From Orbicella faveolata (taxonomy: Eukaryota > Cnidaria > Anthozoa > Scleractinia > Merulinidae), in NCBI RefSeq assembly GCF_002042975.1, contig NW_018149253.1:577566-641565 (forward strand): DNA of 64,000 nt. Direction: 5' to 3'. Under the pieces are notes generated by a model, which saw only the letters and a program-made list of their open reading frames with translations, was not told where the DNA came from and ran no database searches. The position numbers and the translations under genes are program-made. This document shows, one piece after another, positions 1-12,700 of the stretch. Position 1 is the first letter of the stretch. Every line of letters begins with the position of its first letter.

Positions 1-86
<86 letters not shown>
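1..86. other. Poly-G run at window start (probable assembly artefact)
   Basis: Eighty-six consecutive G residues open the window. A pure poly-G tract at a sequence end is more typical of low-signal Illumina reads incorporated at a contig edge than of genomic DNA. A second poly-C/N/poly-G tract occurs near 33250. I assign it no biological role. Confidence 0.75.
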
Positions 87-87
<1 letters not shown>

Positions 88-179
88 GAAATTCGTTTCA
101 CCTCGGGAAAATCCCTGGGAATGAAATTGGGGGAGGTCCTATCAATTCCCCCTTTTTTCTCTCTATGGTCCTGGCTCCA

Positions 180-312
180 GTTGTTCGAAAGGTGGATAAC
201 GCTATCTATCGGATAAATCGCTATCCAGGGGATAAGTGTTAACAAAACAAAACAAGCTATCCACTGTATAGGGATTTGTCCAGAAGATAATGTTATCCAC
301 CTTTCGAACAAC
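180..312. repeat. Short inverted-repeat element (MITE-like), GTTGTTCGAAAGG family
   Basis: The sequence starts GTTGTTCGAAAGGTGGATAA and ends with its near reverse complement TTATCCACCTTTCGAACAAC. The interior is short and contains an A/C-rich tract. A second copy with the same ends lies at 34155-34275 inside an intron, so this is a dispersed family. No coding capacity is seen. It lies in the last intron of the glycosyltransferase gene at the window edge. Confidence 0.8.
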
Positions 313-388
313 CCGGCGGGTTTGGAGTATGACTTTACTCACTTCATCCTACAGTTACATTTTACCGTGTGTATTCAATTTTTAAAAG

Positions 389-537
389 GAATGAACACTG
401 TGGACTACAAATATCAGTGGGGAGGGGAGGACTGGGATCTACTGGACCGTGTTCTCAATGCGAAGTTAGAAGTTGAAAGAATCAAGCACCCAGGCCTTTA
501 TCATCACTATCACTCTAAACAAATGTCTTGGAATTAG
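389..537 (+). CDS. C-terminal exon of a B4GALNT3/4-type beta-1,4-N-acetylgalactosaminyltransferase (partial)
   Basis: This exon encodes about 48 residues ending in a stop and contains [13 protein letters not shown] followed by [18 protein letters not shown]. The WGGEDW segment is the metal/acceptor-binding motif of the CHGN/beta-4-GalT superfamily. The HHYHSK tail resembles the end of B4GALNT3/4-type enzymes, Golgi type II proteins that add GalNAc to GlcNAc termini. I place the acceptor AG at 387-388, so the exon starts in phase 1; a possible alternative acceptor is the CAG near 350. Everything upstream of this exon lies outside the window. Family assignment is firm at superfamily level. The choice between B4GALNT3/4 and chondroitin GalNAc transferases rests only on the tail. 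Confidence 0.75.
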
Positions 538-889
538 GTGCTGCGAAATAATGTTTTTCAGTCGGTTTAAACCAGCTTTGAAGTCAGTCTATTTATTATC
601 TACTCGATTCACTACGCTACGAAAAAGAAAAAGATAAAAACGGTCAACTGTGATACTGCAATAACGTTTTTATTTTTCCCTCGATACAAACACAAACATT
701 ATCATATTTATAACATCTATGATATAATTATAATGTATATTTCAAAGGAGATCACCGTTGTAATCTTGTCAGTTTTATTGAGACTGGAAGATAAATGAAC
801 CGCTCGGTTTTCCAGTTAGCCTCCAGCCTTGTTATGTCTAATTGTAGGACAAGAGAGATGAAGGAATAATTTAAGGTTTACAGTTTAGT
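538..889. other. 3' flank of the glycosyltransferase gene, no feature recognised
   Basis: AT-rich sequence after the stop codon. An AATAAA-like signal is not obvious close to the stop. No ORF of interest and no clear repeat were seen. Confidence 0.5.
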
Positions 890-1726
890 TTAAGGGCCCA
901 TTAACCGATTTATGCGCGTGCTCGCGCGCGTTGCTAAGGAGGTGAGATTTCACTTCCGGTTACTTACGTCAGCCTGAGCGCAGAAAATAAAAATAACTCA
1001 ATAACTTCCAAATTTGCTCACATTTTAGGGGTTTTTCTTTGTGATTCACAAAATGCAAAGTAAAAAAAGTACAAGCAAAGACAAAATACGAGAAAGACAG
1101 AAAAACAAGAGCAATAAAAAGAGAAAAACTAACTCCGTGTGGCTTTGTTTGACTAAAAAGTCGTTGCTGATGCGTGACACTTGGTTAAAAACGATTGAAG
1201 TGCACTGGTAGTGTAAATTGCGCACGCCCTGATAGGGTAACTTCCAATATATATCGGGCGCACTTCCGGTTTCTTTAAATGCTAAAGGAAGCGCGGTTTT
1301 TCATTAAATCCAGCCTTTTTTGACGGATTTCGATTAAAGCCAACGTTGGAAACATAGCTATGCATTCCTTTTTCGAAATCATGCTTTTTTCAGAAAATTA
1401 CGAGTTTTTTAATATTTTGAAATTCTCTCAAAATTTCACCTTTTAGAAATGAAACAAAATCTATGCATAGCGTTATGAGGATTTAAAATAAAATATTAAA
1501 TCAATGAATTAAATCCCGATAAAGTAATTTTCCTGGGAGCCTTTGGGTTTTTTCAGTATTAGTCACATGACCATGGGCGTGGCCTGATGACATCATCACT
1601 AGTGTTGCTGATCATGAAAAAGTTAAAACACATGAAATAACTCTGAAGTAACTGAAAATGATGAGGTTATATGAGAATAAATTTTCCTTAGCAACGGCTT
1701 GAAAAGATCGGTTAATGGGCCCTTAA
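890..1726. mobile_element. Non-autonomous DNA transposon with TTAA target duplication (~829 bp)
   Basis: The element runs 894-1722 between two TTAA copies (890-893 and 1723-1726). Its ends are inverted: GGGCCCATTAACCGAT on the left and ATCGGTTAATGGGCCC on the right. A TTAA duplication is the hallmark of the piggyBac superfamily, although the terminal bases are not the usual CCC of piggyBac. No transposase-like ORF is present, so it would depend on an enzyme supplied elsewhere. Interior sequence is AT-rich with no recognisable gene. Confidence 0.75.
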
Positions 1727-2052
1727 GGGAGAACAAGAATTAACAAATTGGGGTATTGATCTGACATTAAATAATGTTTTAAAAAGAAAATACGGTAAAT
1801 TGAGTCTTTGAAATGGGCTGGAAGTTCTTTTCAAAAATGTATTTCCATTAAAGAAATCGTCTGTTTTCCGGCATATTTGTCCTTGTGAGTGTTAAGTGAA
1901 AGTCAGTTTGTGCAGCTGCATATCTTGCACTGTAACTAAATTGTTGAATAAATTAGGCAATTGAATTATATGCCACAGGTGCAAAATTTTTAAAACATGT
2001 AAGCAAGAAACATTATTTACTGCTTGGATATTAATGCGTTTGATTACAGACT

Positions 2053-2098
2053 GAATTCCCGGCCCGCTTTGCGGCCGTCCGATTTTCTTTATCACTCA
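2053..2098. repeat. 46-bp direct repeat, copy 1
   Basis: Sequence beginning GAATTCCCGGCCCGCTT and ending TTTATCACTCA occurs here and again at 2636-2681 with about three differences. It is GC-rich in an AT-rich background. Function is not recognised. The copies bracket the inverted-repeat element at 2403-2600. Confidence 0.7.
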
Positions 2099-2402
2099 TT
2101 TATACGGTATACCTCCTTTAATTACTAAATTACAACAAAATTCATAACTGTTCATCAAGAGGCACTATTTGAGCATGTGGTGCACTTTGATGCGTTATGT
2201 CTTTATAACTGGACAATGTTCATGTCACACCTTTGTAGGGACATTACTTGATACTCACGTCATTTGTGTTTGCTGTTATCGGACAGAACCAGTACTTCTC
2301 TCGTGGATTTCTTCACCTACTTCATTCACCAGAAAGTTAGACTTTTCGTCATTTTTTTTTCTCAGATTTTGTTATAGTTATCATTATTAATTGGTCCAAT
2401 GC

Positions 2403-2600
2403 AATAGGCCACGTTCCATGTATCAATATTCTAACATGGCTCCGAGGCTTTCAGGACAAACTTCTATATTTGGTGTTGTTTTCTTTGTATCCAAGTCTCT
2501 TTTGGGAAGTGAAAGACGAAAGAAACTTTAAAAATTTACAATTTTGACCCGAAAGCCTCGGAGCCATGATAGAATATTGATATACCGAACGTGGCCTATT
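2403..2600. repeat. Inverted-repeat MITE-like element (~198 bp)
   Basis: The left arm AATAGGCCACGTTC with TATCAATATTCTAACATGGC and CTCCGAGGCTTTC is mirrored by GAAAGCCTCGGAG, ATGATAGAATATTGATATA and GAACGTGGCCTATT on the right. Arms are about 55 bp. The element would fold into a long hairpin. No coding capacity. Confidence 0.8.
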
Positions 2601-2635
2601 CGGTCTGTAATTATACTAATATTCGTGATTAAACG

Positions 2636-2681
2636 GAATTCCCGGCCCGCTTCGCGGTCGTCCGATTTTGTTTATCACTCA
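2636..2681. repeat. 46-bp direct repeat, copy 2
   Basis: Second copy of the repeat at 2053-2098, in the same orientation. Confidence 0.7.
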
Positions 2682-3157
2682 CATGATAACAGACCAAAAT
2701 TGACCTAATGGGACTCCATTGATCAGTCTATCACCATTATTTATCAAAGATTAAAAAGAGGTAGAGGTAGAAACACCCACCGTTTGGCACATCTTTCTGC
2801 TGAGTTTATATCGCTCTGTCTGTAAAATTAACGAACCGTACAGTATGTTGAGGTAGTGCCTTTTCGTCGGCAGCGCGCATATTAAGAGAGTTTAGACAAG
2901 CCATTTTTTATATTTTGCTGAGACGCAAGCGACACAAAATGCTCATGGTGAGACAAAACGAGCCTTATATATACTGCAACAGATGTCAGTATCAAAAGGT
3001 ACGATTGGGTATTTCCGTGACCATACTCGGCCATCTATTGGGCCATATCAGGTCGGTTACTTGATATCGTAAGATATCAGGACGTACGGTATCGGCGGGC
3101 CTGGCTCCTGATTGGCTAATTGCGAATTTGGCTACGGTGAGTAAAACAGGTTACATC

Positions 3158-3468
3158 GAGTGGTTTTCGATTGAGTATCGTAAAACCAAAACCAATTAAA
3201 CCAGTCACTTACCAATTCGGCTACTCAACCAATCTAAAACCAGAGAAAAACCAAAATCAAAGTCAAAAGCAGAGTCATTGCCTGATTACTTCCCACACTC
3301 AATTAAAAAGGACGAGGAATAAGCTAGATTATAACTGCAATATTGATAAAGCGGTTAAGTTGGTTTTGGTTTTGGTTTTACTTCGGTTTGGGATTGGCTA
3401 AGCAGTCTAATTGGTAATTAAGTAATTGGTTTGGTTTTGATTTTGCGACACTCAATTGAAAACCGCTC
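3158..3468. repeat. Inverted-repeat MITE-like element (~311 bp)
   Basis: Left end GAGTGGTTTTCGATTGAGT mirrors the right end ACTCAATTGAAAACCGCTC. A sub-terminal segment, ACCAATTAAACCAGTCACTT, has a degenerate mirror near 3410. A related, shorter copy is at 59074-59211. The short ORFs across it are by-products of the repeat. Confidence 0.75.
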
Positions 3469-3705
3469 TGTTTTGTAATTTGGGGTGTTTTACATCTTTG
3501 GGAGACTGATGGTTTTTATTTTTTCATTTGACACTCATGGCTTTATTTTATGCTCGTATATCTTCTCTTCAAAACGATATTTTTGTCATTATTTTCCCTA
3601 CAGGATCATTATAACTTCTTCTGTAAGTTCTTTGCTGGGGGAAATTTTGCAAAATAGGAATATGGTCGAGTTGTCTCCTTTCTCCTTAAAAACAAAAAAA
3701 TTCTT

Positions 3706-6700
3706 TCAAATTGCACACGAAGGAGAAACCAAGTGAACTCCACCTATTATGTGAGGCTTAAAATCGGACCACTTATACACGTTTCCCTCCCCTGTCCCGC
3801 ACGATTTCGACATACTGGCAATCTCGTGGTAATCTATGACTCGATTCCATATATTGACACCCGTCATTTCGCCAACAAAGCTCTGAGACGCGGCGAATCC
3901 TCCTGCTTCTGAGTCTTGCTCTTGTCCCAACACTAGAGATCCAGCACCACGGATCACGTAACCTAGAGGGAAAAAAAAAACATTGAACGATTAGAAGCGC
4001 GCGGACTTTTATTTCTCTAGATTCCTGCAATGTTGTAATCTCCCATTGAAGTCATAAGTTCCCAACAAAATTTGCAAAGATAGATATGGTGGCGCGCAGG
4101 AAATTTGAAATCCTAAAATAACTGAAGTGTAACACCCAGGATTCAAAACAGGCAAAGAATTATCGACTTCAAATCGTCTAAACATTTTAACACAAACACC
4201 AGCTTATGATCTGGAATAATTTTTTTTTTTTTTGGATTTTAGGCTCCTTTCTCCTAGTCCTTGAATAAATCACACAAAAACTACGTCTCCTATCGGACCG
4301 TGAAGACAAATATTTTCACTTTACTATAAAAACAGGTGAAGACAGACTGCAAAAGTTTCATTTCTCCGTTGGTCGTTCAGCGTAACCGTCATGCCTAACT
4401 TCTCTGTTCTTAAATCAGGAGTAGAATGATAAACTCTAGCCACTACTCAATGAAGGATTCTGGCATCTCGACAAGATCCTAGTCATTTTTATAGCTGGAA
4501 ATGACCTCCTGGACAAGATAGATAGGTGAAATTGTTATTCATTTTTCTTTATCAGAACAATCACTGAGCTAAGATTTATCTAAAAATTTTGGTGAAGAAA
4601 AACAATTTGATCTTAATTAGCGCAACTACGTGATTCCTGTGTGCAAAAGAAAAAAAAGAACTTTCATTGAGTAAAAAAAGAAATTTTAGTTCAGCATTGA
4701 AATAGAGAAAAGTGCTGATTATACCAAATTATCGCGTACTATTGTTTTCAAGTTATACCTAACGGTTTTCCTCCCTCTATTTATTTATAAAGTTGCATTT
4801 TTTAGTAGAGCTCCGGCGGCCCGAAGAGCCGGCAAGCGGAGCTCCATACTCGTAGCGGAGCTCTGGCGACCCTGAAGGGGTCGCCAAGCGGAGCATCATA
4901 ACTATAGGAACAGAACCACTTGTATGCATAGGAATAGAAAACCATGCAACTCTTTTTTCATGGTCAACATGATTAGTAGCATGGATCACGGGCGCGCGGG
5001 CCCAACGATGACGAAAAATGACGACATCGCGCAACATGGCGGCCATACTCCAGCTAATATTCTGACGGAGACTAGCCTGCAAACAGGCTCCCTGCGAGGA
5101 CTGAAAAAAAATTAGGCGAGCAAAACGAACGGAAGAACTGAAAAATTCAGAGAGTGAAGCGATCGAGGCGGGGCGGCGGAGCCTGTAGACTGTTTTTGGT
5201 GTGTCTATCTTCCCTTAGTGATTAGCCTCTAACAAACTGGTACTTGCAAATAGTCCTAATCAAACAGCCGGGCCCGGCGTCATAATATAGAGTGCAAGTA
5301 AGCAACATTAGTTCGTATAGTGTGATCGTCCGGGTGAGTGTAGTTCTGAAAAGAACTGTTATTGGTGACTGACGTTTCGACAACCTGAGCGGAAGTCATC
5401 TTCAGAGTCAAGTGAATAGTGTTTAACTAACAGACCGACTTAACAATACACGGACCAAAAACCGACCTACTTGACTAACAATAGACGGATCGAAACCCAC
5501 CAATGACTGATGACANCGTCAGTCACCAACAACAGTTCTTTTTAGAACTACACTCACCCGGACGATCACACTATACGAACTACTGATACTCCTGGGTTCA
5601 AACCATTTACTGAGTAAGCAACATGCTCACGGGATATTTCAAACTTTGTCCTTCAAGAGTCAATACATAGAGAGCTTAAAACATATTTTACAATAGAAAT
5701 AAGCCTAAACAAAGTATAAGAACATGGCAATTTACAGAGTCTGGGGCGTTATTATCTGAGAAGCGACATGCAGATAACAGCGGAAGCCATGCAGGCCTTT
5801 GACCTCTACAAAAGTTGCTACAGCACCGTCAAACGGTTCATCTGCTTAAACCCTTGAGGAACATGTTTGGACTGAGGAAAGGCCGAGAGACCGAAAATTA
5901 AAAGAGAGTGGCAAATGCACAGATGGCAAGGACCGTAGGAGTCGTGTCGGGCGGCCAATTTCGACCGCATTTTACGAAGATCTGTCAAACATTTATCTCA
6001 AAGATGTCAACAATGAGCGATTTAACCAATCAGATCATGATACCAGATTCTGGTATCATGGAAAGGCGGCATCAGTAGAATGTCCACCTCATCCTCACCT
6101 CACCCTCACCTCGTTTGCGCTCGCCGGGAGCCTGCATGCTCGCAGGCTAGACGGACGCATGCAATATTAGTTTACAGCGTCCTTCTTTGATATTGGACAT
6201 CGATATTATGGCCAATTGACACCTGTCAAAACAAGGTATCCGCTGAAAAAGTATTACATGACCATACACCAAGTACTGGTTCTCGATTACATGGCAAGCG
6301 CAAGATTAACGTAACAAGGTTAACATATTGTAATCAGGAGCTCCGCTTTAAGGCTTGGATAAATCTATACGTACAATGTATATTACCTTTCTGCAATCCG
6401 TGACCTTGATCTGCAACAGCACCATCTTTGTACAACTTCCAAGATCCAGCGGTATTTTCCCATGTTGCGCAGATGTGGTGCCACTTCCCGTCAATAGCAG
6501 AAACAGACGTCTTCCTGGAAGAAAACAAGATACCGAGCAGTACAATATAAGCAAGGAAAAAACCGTTATTTTGATTGCTGGCGAAAGGTATAATGTCGTA
6601 AGCAGAAATTCGTAAAATAGGCTGCGGGGGAGGCTATAGTAACTACTACTCTTGGGACTATGATGGCTGTGTCTTGAAAGATATAGTGGGTTAAAGTCTG

Positions 6701-9700
6701 AAGTTCGGAGTTTGACTCCTAATCGATCGGGTTGTCTGTATTATTAAATAATTACACAAACAAGATATAAAATAAATAAAATTAAATAACTTTATAAATC
6801 GTATAGCGCTAATATTAGACCTTTTCTTCTGATATTTGGTGAAAATTATTCCTATACAACTGGTATTAAAGCTATTATTTTTTGATTAAATCATTTATAC
6901 CCGAGAAATTCGCGTAGTTTTCTTGTGATTCCCTCAGCACGAGGAAGCCATGCATAAAATAACTGTTTGGGAATTTATATCTGACAAAAGTACAACTGAG
7001 AACTAAAGTGTATTACACCATCATCTGATGGTGCATTACAGTATCAAAGCGTGAAGTCATTCAAGGAAATCTCTCTCGCTGGAATTTGTGTTTGTCTAGC
7101 TATAGCGCGGTATCCTAATTGCTGACAAGTTACTTCTCCAAACAAGAAATCTGCGTTTTAACGAAAATGTAATGTATTGACATGAAACTTATTCTATCCA
7201 GCCAGTTAGAAGCGGTGTCGCTCTAAGAGCCCAGTTAAATGAATACTTAAGCCTACACACGGACTGATGATCGATCGCTTCATACGAGATCGTTCTATCT
7301 TAAAAATTTTGTACTTCAAAGCGATATCTGGATATGTATTACTTCTGCTAAGGAAGGATATCTGTGATATGCAGGAAGATTGCCAAGATCAAATACGCTC
7401 TCTCGGTCAAGTTTGTGATCACATTTAAAATGACTGATGACACTCACACAGCTGTCTAATTAGAATCTCAGCGCAAATTGGGTTTGCTAAATGAATAGAT
7501 TATCAACTATAAGAAAACTGAGATTACAGATAAATAAGCGGAAAAAAGCAACGGAGTCCCGTTCAGTGTTGGGATCAACAGCTTTAAAACTTTGAACTAA
7601 CTTTCATGACATTTTCTTACCTTATGGACTACGTTAATGACCAGTTAGTCGAATAAAATCTGCTAAAGTAAGAATGAAGAAGCATACCGTAAATCTTCGA
7701 ATTTAGGAGAAGACGGGGAGCGCTTATTCGAGGGAGGAGCTTATTCGAAAGGGGAGCTTATTTGAGGGGGGNTAATCGTGGCCTGACATGATCATTTTTT
7801 TAATACATCATCTGCGCGTTAACACCAACATAAGCTCTTTATTGACATAAAAAGCTGATCCTAAAGATTAAATCGCGGCATCGCTAGTACTTAACGTGTT
7901 CAACGTGTTCACAAACTGAAACAATGTGCAAATCTAATACTACAGAAAACTATACACCCTTTGTTGTCTCATTACTCGTTAAGCGCTCTTTTTGGAATTA
8001 GTCGCGTTAGAATCCTTAACTTATTTTTAGTCTCCTGTCCAATTTTTCAGTCAAACCTTGCCCTTTTTACTGACCTTTCCAAGGAGTTTGATAGCGATGT
8101 TTAAATTACTTTATTGCTAGTTCACAATTCGACCCAAATAAAGAAAAGATTCCTTACAATAGCAGCGGCACCTCGTTAGAGGATGTTTGTACCAAGAGCA
8201 CGTTCAGTTAATGAGATGGATAGTTTTAACTGGAAATCCCGCCCACGAAGCTGGGAGTTTGCAAATCTATTTCTTGTAACACTCATGTTGTATGAAATAG
8301 TTAACAACAACTTTTTTCTTTTAACTTAGTGTTATCCTAAACTTTTAAGCAGTAGGAACGGAGATTGTAACTTTTATATCGCTCACGTTACCTTATTTAG
8401 GTCAACCACTTAAGAATAGTCGGTTAAAATCAAGTTAGAAAATGTTTTAGTCAACCTCGATAACCTCGAAGGAAAATATGCTAAGTAGCTTGGTGCGCAG
8501 TCGCAATAGAACCCTATTCGAACTGTGCATGACATTACGTTAGCCTAATTGACAGTTTGACATTGATTTGATGGATGACGTGGTTGTCCCTTTAAAAGGA
8601 ACGTGACGAGTTAGCTCCTCGTAGTTGTAGTAATTGCTGTAATCAGTCAAGAGTGGCGGTAAGAGAACATTGCGAGTATTGTACCGAAGTCATCAATAGT
8701 GGAAATAAAAAGAGAAGCAACCAAACAAAGAGTGTTGAAGTGATCGGCTAATTTCCCCAAGGTCGCTTTAACAATAGTTAATAGAAGGGAATGGTTATGA
8801 AACCGCACAAAGTTCTCAGTGTTGTAGGTTTTTGTTCGCTTTTTCGGCCTTGACCGTGCACAAAACACAATAATTGTTTACTCCGTACTGAGGAACTAAC
8901 CAATAGAAACGTTTTGATTACGTAATTCATACACAGTGTATGAGCGCAAAACAAAAGAGTGTGCACGGTCGCGGACCTTTCAACATAAAGCTTTGCATCT
9001 TTGTTTGCTTCTTTGACGTTTGCCAGGCTTCATAACCATTTCCCTCTAAAAGCTATGTCCTGAGATGAATCTCTAACAAAGGTATTAAGACAAGATAGTT
9101 GGACAAAAGGTACAAGGTACAGCATGAATGAAATATTAGTGAAAGTTTGAAAGATTTGTCATACTGTTGTCAAAGTAGATCAATCGATGTATGNTGGCTA
9201 TTTTGCAGTAATTAGTGAATGTTTTTCGCCCTTGCGCCTCAATTAACTGGACGCCTGGAAGAGGCGGGAAGAGGCTAGTTCAATCGGAAATGCAGGGGCG
9301 TAGCCAGAAAAATACTATGACTGAGGCAATTTCCATAGTAAATTCTCTTCCTTGCTTACTCTTGTTTATTGTTTACTCCGTACTGAGGAACTAACCGATA
9401 GAAACGTTTTAATTGCGTAATTCATACACAGTGTATGAGCGCAAAACAAAAGATTGTGCACGGTCGCGACCTTCCAACATAACGCTTTGCATCTTTGTTT
9501 GCTTCTTTGTTTGCTTCTTTGACGTTTGCCAGGCTTCATAACCATTTCCCTCTAAAAGCTATGTCCTGAGATGGATCTCTAACAAAGGTATTAAGACAAG
9601 ATAGTTGAACGAAAGGTACAAGGTACAGTATGAATGAAATATTAGTGAAAGTTTGAAAGATTTGTCATACTGTTGTCAAAGTAGATCAATCGATGTATGT

Positions 9701-12700
9701 CGAATTAATGTGGAAAAACTTCTGGATGGGACACAAGTGGCCTTATTGTGGATGCTATTTGAAAACTCTTAAAATTACATATTAAAAAATCTCGAAATGT
9801 TAAAATATAGGAAACGACCAGTAAATGTATCTAATAATGTAATGGGAATAAAAACGTCTAGTGATTAAAGAATAAATTTGACTAATTCATTCATCAAATA
9901 ATGCGAGCAATGCAAGCCTGGCCAGATTCGACTTTATTCCAATTTTAAGTAAAGCCTTTACCTCATTGCAAAAGGGATGTTCCAAGGGTCCACGTTTGAC
10001 GGCTGATGTTTAGCCACGTTTATATGGATTTAAAATTGCATTGTAAAACGTAAGTTGCCCCACATTCAGATCAAAGTTTTCTATGAGCAAACCCGTGAAT
10101 TTCCCAGTAAATGATGGTTGACAAGAGCTAACTTTTGCGTTTTATGAAATTACTCTTTTCGTAAGAAACACTAATGTTTTAAAGAGAAAATTACAATAAG
10201 CAGCAACCATTAAAGCTTCTTTAACTGAAAATAATGATTCTGACAGTGAACTTTGCAAAGATCTTTTCTCGATCCGGACTTATTTGAAAAAGTGTTTACC
10301 ACCGCAATACAAAAACGTCGACAGATACAAGGCAACCTTTCGATTACGTGAATTAAACCTTTCGAAGCATCTACGTCATTGCATGACATACTCCTGAACG
10401 ACTGAGGTAATAACATTAATAACAAATTTTAATTTTAACACAATTGATCTGAGTTATTTGAACTAATAGTTACAAATTTACTTATAAATGAGAAATGAGT
10501 GGAAATTTTAAATGATAGCTGAGATTATAACGCCCCAAGATAAAGAGCTTTCACTGTCATGTATATCAATCTGCCCAGTGAGCTTGATATCATGCGATTT
10601 TTTCCAGATAAACCTATGCGACAATTGCTTCAGTGCTAAAGAAAACATGCTTGCTAGTCGACGGAAGATATTGGTCTTGGGAGACCTGCCTTTCAAAGAA
10701 GCTGAGTAAATAAATTGATATTTCAGCAGAGTAACCTTTTATGAGAAGACAAAGCAAACACAACGTTATTTACCCAGGATTCGAGACTTTTCGATAATAT
10801 ATTTACTTTGTAGGCAACCTGTTAAGTTTGAAGCTTTATTTTTTGCTGTTGTCCATATGTCAGCTAAACGGTCTGTCTAACGTGATTAAGGTGTAAATCT
10901 TTAGCGATACGACTTTGCGGAATAGGTAAGCTTGTGGTTTACCAGTCTGTTTTCTAATACATTGCTTTAAAGTGAGTCAGCCAGTATTTAGATAGTTCGA
11001 GAAGATAAATGTTGTAAAATGTTTTTGTCCAAGATACCTCGCCACTGAGTCAAGAGCTGCTGACAATATTAGACTTTGGTGATTCAAGTGCTATATACGA
11101 GAATTTGACGGCAAAGCGCGGGACTTTTTGTGCGTGGAAAATAAAAAAATTGCCATGCTTTGATCTAAAACATAAAAAAGATACTAGTAATAATTAACAC
11201 CATTGCACAAGAACCCGGGACAAAAATAATAACATTGCTTAAAATCAAATTAAAAAAAAAAGTTGTGCGTTGAAGAGGAACCTTTATGCTGGGCTCGCTC
11301 TGTGTAAACATACAAGCCGTAATGAAGCTTTTTTCCCCGGGTTTGGCTCATTTGTCCCGATTTGAACAGACTTGGATATTTCAATATACGTTTATTGACC
11401 GACTCATGCGTGTTCAAAACAAAAAGAAATACTGATGTTTTCCGCTTCAATAGGCAGGCGAACTTAAAATTCATACTCAACACGACGTCACCGCTTTAGA
11501 AGCGAAAATAAATGCATGCTGTGTTTTTGGAGGCCATTGTACGTCGAAAAGGTTTGCAGTAGGTAAACTAATCGATGGAAACGGCAACTGGGTATGCAGT
11601 ACTTTAAGTTAGTGAGCCAGGTAAGTTTGAATTGTTGCCATAATCTTAAATATCAAGATAAATTCTAATACTACCGAAGACTAAATAACTGACTAACGAA
11701 TCTGTGGAATTTTGGCCTTCGCGTATCGCTTTTATGAGCTTAAGATACAAGGAAATGACTGAGTTTGCACTGAATGGATTTCATTTCACGTTGGCTGTGC
11801 CGTTCCCGACGTTTGTTCGTGATTTTCCAATTAAGTTGGTGGTAAACTTGCCTACTTGTTACTTACTATTAATGGTAGTTATTAATCAAAATGCACACTT
11901 CCAAACTAAGTCAGTGTGAATTAAGATACGAGCGAACTGGCGCAATGGTATGCTGTGGAAGTTCAGTTCGCGCTGGGCAACGATCAGCAACACTAAAAAA
12001 AGATATAGGATCGTTTTACTCGTTTAGGAGAATTGGTGCAATTAGCTGTAGTCATTTACCGTAACTCCTCGAATTAGCCCCCCCGGACGCTTATTTCAAA
12101 TTAGGAGAAGACGGTGGGCGCTTGTTCGAGGGGGGTGCTAATTTAATTTTTTCCAAATTGTGGCCTGACAAGATCTTTTTTCAAATACATCATGTGCGCG
12201 TAAACAAAAACATAAGCTGTTTATCGGCAATACAAGCTGATCCTAAAGTTTAAATCGCGGCACGGTTAGTATTTGTAATTCATTTTTTTTAAACTTACGG
12301 TGTTTACAAATTGAAACAAGAAATTGTAGGATGCAACTTGGAAAAACAGAACTGATGTTTCCTGTATTAAATAAAAGTGCTGGAGCGATCTGTGTCCATG
12401 AATAAAATTCAAAAAAGGAGTTTAAAACAGATTTAAAAAACGTTAAAACTGAATTTTCCACCGCCTTCTGCGGTCTTCTTCAGAGAAATGTTCTCAGCAG
12501 GAGCCACGGAATGCAAAGGTATCCGGTCACCTCGCCACCAGGAAATTTCGCTACCAACGAACTCGCCACCAAGCGAAGTCACCTCGCCACCAAACACCAA
12601 CAAAGAGATAAACTAGTCGACTAAAGTAGTGGAGGTGAATTAGCTGGCGAATCGGTTTGCCGCACTCTTGTTTTGTTACTTTCTTGTTATGATTGTGCAG

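Noticed and set aside
6655-6735. tRNA-like segment with GTTCGGAGTTTGACTCC
   Set aside because: Stems do not pair into a cloverleaf; too weak to call a tRNA gene or a defined SINE.
10210-10425. Minus-strand ORF with several Cys residues
   Set aside because: No family pattern, no splice context, and it lies within an intron of pentraxin A on the same strand without phase-compatible joins.
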